Below, in pieces: positions 1-5,900 of a stretch of DNA of 12,150 bases. The notes beneath the pieces were generated by a model, which worked only from the letters and a program-made list of their open reading frames with translations, did not search any database and had not been told where the DNA came from. The position numbers and the translations under genes are program-made. Source of the stretch: CAYNYI01 sp964401455 (GTDB lineage Bacteria; Fibrobacterota; OXYB2-FULL-49-7; CAYNYI01); NCBI GenBank assembly GCA_964401455.1, contig CAYNYI010000088.1, positions 1-12,150 of the forward strand. The letters run 5' to 3'. How positions within the stretch are numbered: the stretch's first letter is position 1; each line of letters begins with the position of its first letter.

Positions 1-1
1 G

Positions 2-148
2 CTGGCAATAAGACTGGCCTCAATCCACAATATCACCTATTACACTGATCTTATGAAAAGGGCCTCTGAAGCAATAAAGAACGGAAATTTCTCGAATTTC
101 AAATGCGAAACGCTAAAGAAAATTGAGAGCCCGGATCAGCCGGCATAA
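2..148 (+). CDS. tgt: tRNA-guanine (queuine) transglycosylase, C-terminal fragment
   Basis: This is the last 48 codons of a gene that begins before the window; the frame opens at base 2 and stops with TAA at 146-148. The translated tail carries LASIHNITYYTDLMKRA, which matches the conserved C-terminal HN-x-x-(Y/F)-Y-x-x-L-M helix of bacterial Tgt, followed by the usual short helix ending near NGNFSNF. Tgt exchanges guanine-34 for preQ1 in the anticodons of tRNA-Asp, -Asn, -His and -Tyr. The catalytic Asp residues and the zinc site lie upstream and cannot be checked. The last 13 bases overlap the end of miaA on the other strand. The family call rests on a short but characteristic motif. Confidence 0.85.
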   Translation: MAIRLASIHNITYYTDLMKRASEAIKNGNFSNFKCETLKKIESPDQPA

Positions 149-1062
149 TTTTCTTTGAAAAATTCCCTTAGGCTTTCCAGAAGGTCCCCGGTCGAAGTAA
201 AACGGCGGGCGGTCACTTTCCTGAACCATGTAACCTGCCTTTTAGCGTAATTCCTCGTATTTTTTTTGATTAAATAAACGGCCTTGTCCAGATCAATTTT
301 ACCCTGCAGAAACATTGCTGTCTCCTTATATCCGATAGTTTGTACAGGAGCACTTTTGCTTGAGCCGAATTCTGACAAGAGGTTTTCAGTCTCACTGACA
401 AGCCCCTTTTCGATCATTTCATCGACTCGCCTGTTGATGTTCTCGTAGAGTAATTTTCTTGGAAGATCAAGATAATATATGCTGTAATTTCCGAAAGAGG
501 TTTTGTTTGAAAGTTTCTGTTGACTTATATGAAAACCTCTTGTTTTTCCGGTAGAGAGAAATATCTCAAGCGCCCTCATGACACGGCGGCTATTGTTTGG
601 GTGTATCTCTGAAGCGGATTCCGGATCGGCGTTTTGAAGCCGCCGGAAAAGCGCTTCCGGCCCTTTGCTGTCCAGAAACGCCTGAAGTTCCTTTCTGACT
701 GACGGATCCGGGCCGCCCTGTTCAAAAAATCCCTCTGTAAGAGCCTTGATATAAAGCCCGGACCCTCCGGCTGTAACCGGAATCCGGTCTTCGGCCATAA
801 TTTTGTGTATAGCGTCTTTTGCCCCGGCAGCAAAATCGGCCGCACTGAATTTATCCGGCGGGTCAATAATATCAATCAAATAATGAGGACACTTTTTTTG
901 TTCATCTTTCCCGGGTTTTGCTGTTCCGATATCCATGCCGCGGTATATCTGTCTCGAATCCGCGGAAATCACCGATATCGGGAATTCATCGGAAAGAGAG
1001 AGCAAACACTTTGTCTTTCCGCTTCCTGTAGGACCGGCTATAACGGGAATACAGGGCACCAT
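136..1062 (-). CDS. miaA: tRNA dimethylallyltransferase MiaA
   Basis: MiaA transfers a dimethylallyl group from DMAPP to N6 of A37 in tRNAs reading UNN codons, the first step towards ms2i6A. The 308 residues match the usual family length. Visible motifs are the P-loop GPTGSGKT (residues 10-17), the SADSRQIYRGMDIGTAKP block with D35, HYLIDIIDP (60-68), AGGSGLYIKAL (98-108), RRVMRALEI, TIGYKE and the C-terminal RNYAKRQVTWFRK. Residue 101 is Ser where E. coli MiaA has Thr, a conservative change that keeps the hydroxyl. The ATG overlaps the stop of the upstream omega-amidase gene as TGATG. A strong Shine-Dalgarno GAGGTGAT (1071-1078, minus strand) lies 8 nt before it inside that gene, so co-transcription and coupled translation are likely. 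The 3' end overlaps tgt tail-to-tail. Confidence 0.97.
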   Translation of the reverse strand: MVPCIPVIAGPTGSGKTKCLLSLSDEFPISVISADSRQIYRGMDIGTAKPGKDEQKKCPHYLIDIIDPPDKFSAADFAAGAKDAIHKIMAEDRIPVTAGGSGLYIKALTEGFFEQGGPDPSVRKELQAFLDSKGPEALFRRLQNADPESASEIHPNNSRRVMRALEIFLSTGKTRGFHISQQKLSNKTSFGNYSIYYLDLPRKLLYENINRRVDEMIEKGLVSETENLLSEFGSSKSAPVQTIGYKETAMFLQGKIDLDKAVYLIKKNTRNYAKRQVTWFRKVTARRFTSTGDLLESLREFFKENYAG

Positions 1063-1865
1063 CAGTAAATATCACCTCTGTAATGCCGGGAAAGAGGAAG
1101 AGCTTCTTTTATTTTCGCTGTTTCTTCTGTGTCCACTTCAAAAATTAGGATCTGCGGCTCTGCACCGGCTGAGACAATCAACTCCCCTGAAGGAGAAAAA
1201 ACAGCTGAGTGGCCATATGTTCGGTAGCCATCGTTGTCTCTTTCTGCGGGGGCGGCGCCTACAGTATAAAATTGATAATCAATTGCCCTTGATTTCAGAA
1301 GGGTGTGCCAATGCGCTTTCCCGGTTTGGTATGTAAAAGCGGCGGGAATAAAAAGAATCTGCACTCCTGCTTTCTGATATAAGCGCATAAACTCAGGAAA
1401 ACGTATATCGTAACAGACCGCTACGCCGCAAACAACTCCACCCCACTTAAAAAAAGTAGCTTTATTACCCGCGATTATTACCGATGATTCTTGTACCGGA
1501 AACCCGGGTAGCGAAACATCAAAAAGATGCGCTTTTCGATGAACCGCAACAACCTTCCCGCCGGAGTCTATTACAAATGAGGAATTATAAATAGAGCCGC
1601 CCGTAAGCTCGGGTACCGAGCCCGCGACCATGAAAATTCCGGTTTCCCTGCAAATTTTTCGTAGAGCATTCATTTCAACGCCATCGGATAAAACAGCGCT
1701 TTCTCTGAAATTTTGTATATTATAGGGACAGACGAACATCTCGGGAAATACTACGAGTTCTGCCTCCGAGATTGCGGCGGACAAAACCGATTTCAGAGCT
1801 TTCTCTACGTTTACGGATTTTTCAGGTACGGGATCGGTCTGTATAACAGCTGCTTTTTTTCTCAT
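1062..1865 (-). CDS. Nitrilase-superfamily carbon-nitrogen hydrolase, omega-amidase (Nit2) type
   Basis: The product is predicted to hydrolyse the amide of 2-oxoacid amides such as 2-oxoglutaramate or 2-oxosuccinamate in the cytoplasm. At 267 residues it is a single C-N hydrolase domain. The Glu-Lys-Cys catalytic triad is intact: E42 in FPEMF, K111 in HRKAHLFD and C151 in CYDIRFPE. The subfamily call comes from features shared with Nit2: KAHLFDVSLPGFPVQES after the lysine, AFTYQTGKAHWHTLLKSRA, AAPAER and YGHSAVFSPSGE. Deaminated-glutathione amidase (Nit1) is the nearest alternative. The ATG has no recognisable Shine-Dalgarno, but the start is supported because the family N-terminus (KKAAVIQTD) begins directly after it. 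The gene is first in a two-gene unit with miaA and diverges from the HD-GYP gene. It has no functional link to MiaA that I can see. Confidence 0.9.
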   Translation of the reverse strand: MRKKAAVIQTDPVPEKSVNVEKALKSVLSAAISEAELVVFPEMFVCPYNIQNFRESAVLSDGVEMNALRKICRETGIFMVAGSVPELTGGSIYNSSFVIDSGGKVVAVHRKAHLFDVSLPGFPVQESSVIIAGNKATFFKWGGVVCGVAVCYDIRFPEFMRLYQKAGVQILFIPAAFTYQTGKAHWHTLLKSRAIDYQFYTVGAAPAERDNDGYRTYGHSAVFSPSGELIVSAGAEPQILIFEVDTEETAKIKEALPLSRHYRGDIY

Positions 1866-1940
1866 GAGAACAACGTCTGTGATTGCAATTATTGTAATTT
1901 TTATTTGTGTTCAGATTTTTTTTAAATTAGTTTAATTAAT
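1866..1940. promoter_or_regulatory. AT-rich divergent promoter region with tandem 9-bp repeat
   Basis: These 75 bases must hold the starts of transcription for both the omega-amidase-miaA unit and the HD-GYP gene. The stretch is strongly AT-rich and includes a run of T residues at 1916-1923. Two 9-mers lie in tandem, ATTGCAATT (1882-1890) and ATTGTAATT (1891-1899), differing at one base. On the minus strand ATTGTA (1891-1896) reads TACAAT, a passable -10 hexamer, but I see no -35 at the right distance. Neither flanking gene has a Shine-Dalgarno here. That promoters lie here is inferred from the divergent layout, and exact elements are not assigned. Confidence 0.45.
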
Positions 1941-2900
1941 ATGGGTTTTATCAGACAAAAAGTCAATACCGGCGGACTCTCTTTTTTAAACAGGCATCCT
2001 GTAATTGCCGCTGCTTCTGCAGGAACACTCATACATATACTTCATCTTTTTCTAAACCCTTATCACTTCTCAGAGATACTAACCGGCTTCAGGTATTTCG
2101 AAATGCTTCAGATTTTTGATTTCCTGGAAATATATATTGTAATCTTCATACTGCTTCTACTCTACAAAAAGAGCTCGGATAAAAGTTTTCATGTAAAAGT
2201 AAGAGAAGGGCTGCAGCAGGTCAAAGAAGTCCAGAACGTTTCCATACTCGGCTTTACAAAAATAACGGAAGTCCGGGACCCGGTAACTGGAGATCATGTT
2301 GTCCGTATAGCCCATTATTCGAAGGCGCTCGCGCAGGAGCTCGCAAAAATACCGAAATACAGCGGATATATAACCGACACATATATTGAGGAGATGTTCA
2401 TATCAGCGCCACTTCATGATGTCGGGAAAATCGGGATAAAAGATGAAGTTCTTTTAAAAGAAGGAAAACTGAGCGAAAAAGAATTTGAAATAATGAAGAT
2501 GCACACCATTATTGGCGGCAACATAATAAGCGAACTTGAGAGAAAACTGAAATTCACTTCATTCTTCACTCTGGGTAAAGAAATCGCCTATCATCATCAT
2601 CAAAAATATAACGGTACGGGCTATCCGAATATTTTCAGGGGAAATATCCTTCTCGTTGAAAAAGGCGTCGGTGTTCCTCTGAAGGGCGAAGAAATTCCTC
2701 TCTCGGCCAGAATTGTCGCTTTGGCGGATGTTTATGACGCGCTTACCACAAAGAGACCTTATAAAGAGGCCTTTCCCCATCAAAAAGCAAAAAGCATCAT
2801 AGTTAATGAATCGGGAAAGCATTTCGATCCCGAGATAGTAAAAGCCTTCCTCAGAATCGAAGACATTTTCATAAAGATCCGAACCGAACACGCCAAATAA
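1941..2900 (+). CDS. Membrane-anchored HD-GYP domain cyclic-di-GMP phosphodiesterase
   Basis: The 319-residue protein has two predicted N-terminal membrane segments (about 19-38 and 53-75) with a short loop between them, then a cytoplasmic HD-GYP domain (about 100-315). HD-GYP enzymes degrade c-di-GMP using a bi- or trinuclear metal centre. Visible ligand motifs are TGDH with H119, LHDVGK (H159, D160, K163), KMHT (H188), HH (219-220) and ADVYDAL with D263. GYP is at 227-229. The signature reads HHQKYNGTGYP rather than the common HHExxDGxGYP. About 17 extra residues (230-246) separate GYP from the KGEEIPLSARI block, which normally follows almost at once. No sensor domain is present apart from the membrane hairpin. 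There is no Shine-Dalgarno before the ATG; the start is chosen because the membrane segments follow it. The gene stands alone and converges on the giant exported-protein gene. Confidence 0.92.
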   Translation: MGFIRQKVNTGGLSFLNRHPVIAAASAGTLIHILHLFLNPYHFSEILTGFRYFEMLQIFDFLEIYIVIFILLLLYKKSSDKSFHVKVREGLQQVKEVQNVSILGFTKITEVRDPVTGDHVVRIAHYSKALAQELAKIPKYSGYITDTYIEEMFISAPLHDVGKIGIKDEVLLKEGKLSEKEFEIMKMHTIIGGNIISELERKLKFTSFFTLGKEIAYHHHQKYNGTGYPNIFRGNILLVEKGVGVPLKGEEIPLSARIVALADVYDALTTKRPYKEAFPHQKAKSIIVNESGKHFDPEIVKAFLRIEDIFIKIRTEHAK

Positions 2901-2925
2901 AAACCGGGGACAAACCGGCCCCCGG
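2896..2925 (-). terminator. Rho-independent terminator of the giant exported-protein gene
   Basis: Read on the minus strand, CCGGGG (2925-2920) pairs with CCCCGG (2909-2904) across a 10-nt loop, and is followed directly by TTTTTATTT. It lies about 15 bases after the stop of the 1769-codon gene. The U-tract falls inside the last codons and stop of the convergent HD-GYP gene. On the plus strand the same stem is followed by AGTAAAAG, not by T residues, so it should work mainly for the minus strand. Confidence 0.75.
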
Positions 2926-2939
2926 AGTAAAAGCTCTGC

Positions 2940-5900
2940 TTATTTAATAAGTGTCATCTTTCTCGACTTAACAAATTTATCCCCGGCCTTTATGCGGTAA
3001 ATATAAATTCCGGAGGCAGCAGACAATCCGTTATTTTTCAGACCGTCCCACTCTGTGTTATAGACCTTGCCGGTTCTGATTTCTCTATTGGCAAGGGTCC
3101 TGACGAGCCTGCCCTTTACATCATATATATTCAGGGTTGCCTTTATCCTTTCCATAGGAACTCCCCCGGAGTTGTAAATAACAGGTATCGTGAATGATAT
3201 TGATGTCACCGGATTAAAAGGATTAGGCCTGTTCGCTCCGAGCTCGAACTTAAGGGCGTATTTGGAAGCATAATTTTCATCGCCGGTTACGGCAATCGTC
3301 AGAGCCATAGTGCCGCCTTTCGAAACAGTCCTGTACAGCCCCTCTTTTCCAATCTCGGTAACATTGCCTTTTTCCACGATAAAAATCTTTCTCTTTTCCA
3401 TAACCTTATTGAAACCAGCGCCAAACTGAAGAGTGAGAGTACCGGTATTTTTACCTGTATTTATTACAACCGTCCATTCATTAGTTGATAAAGCCGCGCT
3501 TTTAATGTCTTTTCTGAAAGACTTATATTGGCTGCTGCCGTATGATGAACCGTCAAAATAAAGAGACAACTGTTTAGAGGCAGGCCCCGCGGGAGGTTCG
3601 GCCATATCATATTCAGGATCATAACCGGCCGAGGCGTCAGGTCTTATTCCGATAAAATTCTCGGCATCGGTTTCGCCATTCATGAACGCGCTGAGGCTTA
3701 TTTCCCAGTTGTCATCATTCCTGTAAAGTTTTCTGAGCTTTGCGATCACCGGCGCTTCGGTCTCGAGTACCGCGGAGGGCTTCGACGCAAAGATATCGAC
3801 AGCGCCTCCTGTCTGATACCAGTAGCCTTTCCAGGGTTCAATATAGTCAGACTGAATATAATCCCCGTTATCCCATCTGAGCACATTCGCGCCTGCGGGG
3901 ACTTTAAATGCATAGGGTACCGGAGAAGTAATAAGACCCCATCCCGTATTACCCGATTCAGAAGGGGCGGACTCAAGGCTGTCTGCCGGCAGACCGGCAC
4001 TTATACTCTGCCGGTCATCCGCTCCGTAAATCCAGTATCCTCTACCTGCTTTCATTGTTCTTGTCTCAAAATAGTATCCGAGTTCCGGGGAATACTCCCC
4101 GAGAGGATTATAACCAAAGACAGGCTTTTTCAGCGAATCAATATCAGAAAAACAGCCGCTCATCTGCCAACCGTCGTTCTCAGATCCTATAATTCTGGAT
4201 TTAAGCCCGGCTACGGTGAATGTCCGCTCCGCGGCCTTAACCAATGTATCTGGGGTTTTTATACTCAATTCAACCTTATAGGTTCCGTCAAATAGCGCTG
4301 AATAACCGGTAACAGGGGGTGTTGTTTCGGTTCGGGAAACGCCTTCACATATATATTTACCGCTGAAGCTTTTTCCGTTTCCGGTAAGGCTGTATCGGTA
4401 TTCTCTGCCGGAGGATGAATTAACGGAAAGCCCTGCGGCCCCGTAAAGTCTTTTTACCCTGAAAGGAAGCCCGGTGCCGTTTACAGCTCCCAAATCAGGT
4501 AAATCCGCTCCGGCCCTTGAACGAAGGTTTCCATTAATATCTCTAAGCACTGCGGGTATTCCTCCTGCGGAAAAAGGAAGCGGAACCGCCGCGCAGACGG
4601 CCGGAGACTCTCCTGAAGGACTGAAACCGCTGTCAGAAAAAACGGCCGAGGCAGCCCTGTAATTGTATCCGGACGAAGAATAAGCCGTCAGCATAGAATC
4701 GACCATATTGTCGATTTCAGGATTTAAAAGAGTATCGGGACGGTTTGTGCATGAAAGGTTGAACATAATTTCGGGATTTTTCAGCAGCGAACTTATACCG
4801 TCGCCGAAATCTGTAAGGGTCACAGATGCTTTCTTTGTATTGGAAAAGATATTGTAAAAGGACCTCAGATAGGCACAGGTGTCCATTGCGTTAACACCGT
4901 AGTAAGAACTGTCAACGGTATTGTAGGCAATTACCGCGCTGTCCGCTCCGATCAGGAAGAAACCTCCGGGACAGCCGCTGATAATATTGTTGAAAGCCGA
5001 GAATCCCGGCGAACCCTTTTTGCTTTGGTACAGAGTTGAGATTGTATCCATGTCGCCGAAGAAAGTTTCAGGACCTTTTTCATCATCTTCGGAACCCGGG
5101 CCGTCGGAAGAGTTTTCAGAGCTTTCAGGATTGTCGCCGATAACTGTAACCGCACCCATGAATGGGAGCATATCTTCATCTTCACTGTCGAAAAAAGCCG
5201 GAGATATTCCGTAAAATCTATTACCGGTTACGGTCAGGTTTTTTGTAAAAGCAGCCATAACACCACTGTAAGGCCCGTTCATTTCACCGACAAAAACAAA
5301 CTCTTTCACGGCTATATTTTCGCAGCCCTTTAAATTTATTATTCCGAGGCCTTCAATTTCATCGGGAGCAGGAAAATCATTATAAATCCGGATAGATGTG
5401 AAGACCGCGCCGTTTCCATTCAAAGTTATATCCCTTTTCCCCGCAAGTCCGATTGCTTTTTGATGTATAACAGCAGGATTAAAGAAAACTGTCTCGCCGG
5501 CAGAAACCGCTTCCAGCGCATCCTGATCATCAGAGTATTTTCTCGTTCCTATTCTTGCCGACCAGGATGTGTCGGCAAGCGGATTTCTTACAAGAACGGG
5601 GAAAACGCTTTGCGCCTTCATTCCGTAGTCAAGATCCTCAAATACAAACCTGAAGATATACACTCCTGTTTTGGAAGGCGCATTCCAGTTAAAAACAAGT
5701 GAAGGTATGTTTCTGTCAAGGACAAAGGAGGCGCCGTAAGTTTCTCCGGTAAGCCTTATATTATAATTGGCGCCAGGAGGAGGTGCGTCACCTTCTTCAA
5801 AAAGTTCGCGGCTTACACTTTCATTCGGGAGTACGTTAATACTCAAAGCAGCATCAGGATTGCTTCCACTGATGATAAAAGCAGCCCCCCCGTCCATCTT

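Noticed and set aside
935..1336. Plus-strand 133-codon frame across the miaA/omega-amidase junction
   Set aside because: It lies opposite two well-recognised genes whose motifs cover the whole stretch, and the product has no recognisable features.
5460..5702. Plus-strand 80-codon frame inside the giant gene
   Set aside because: Antisense shadow of the beta-helix and preceding region, without a ribosome site or domain.
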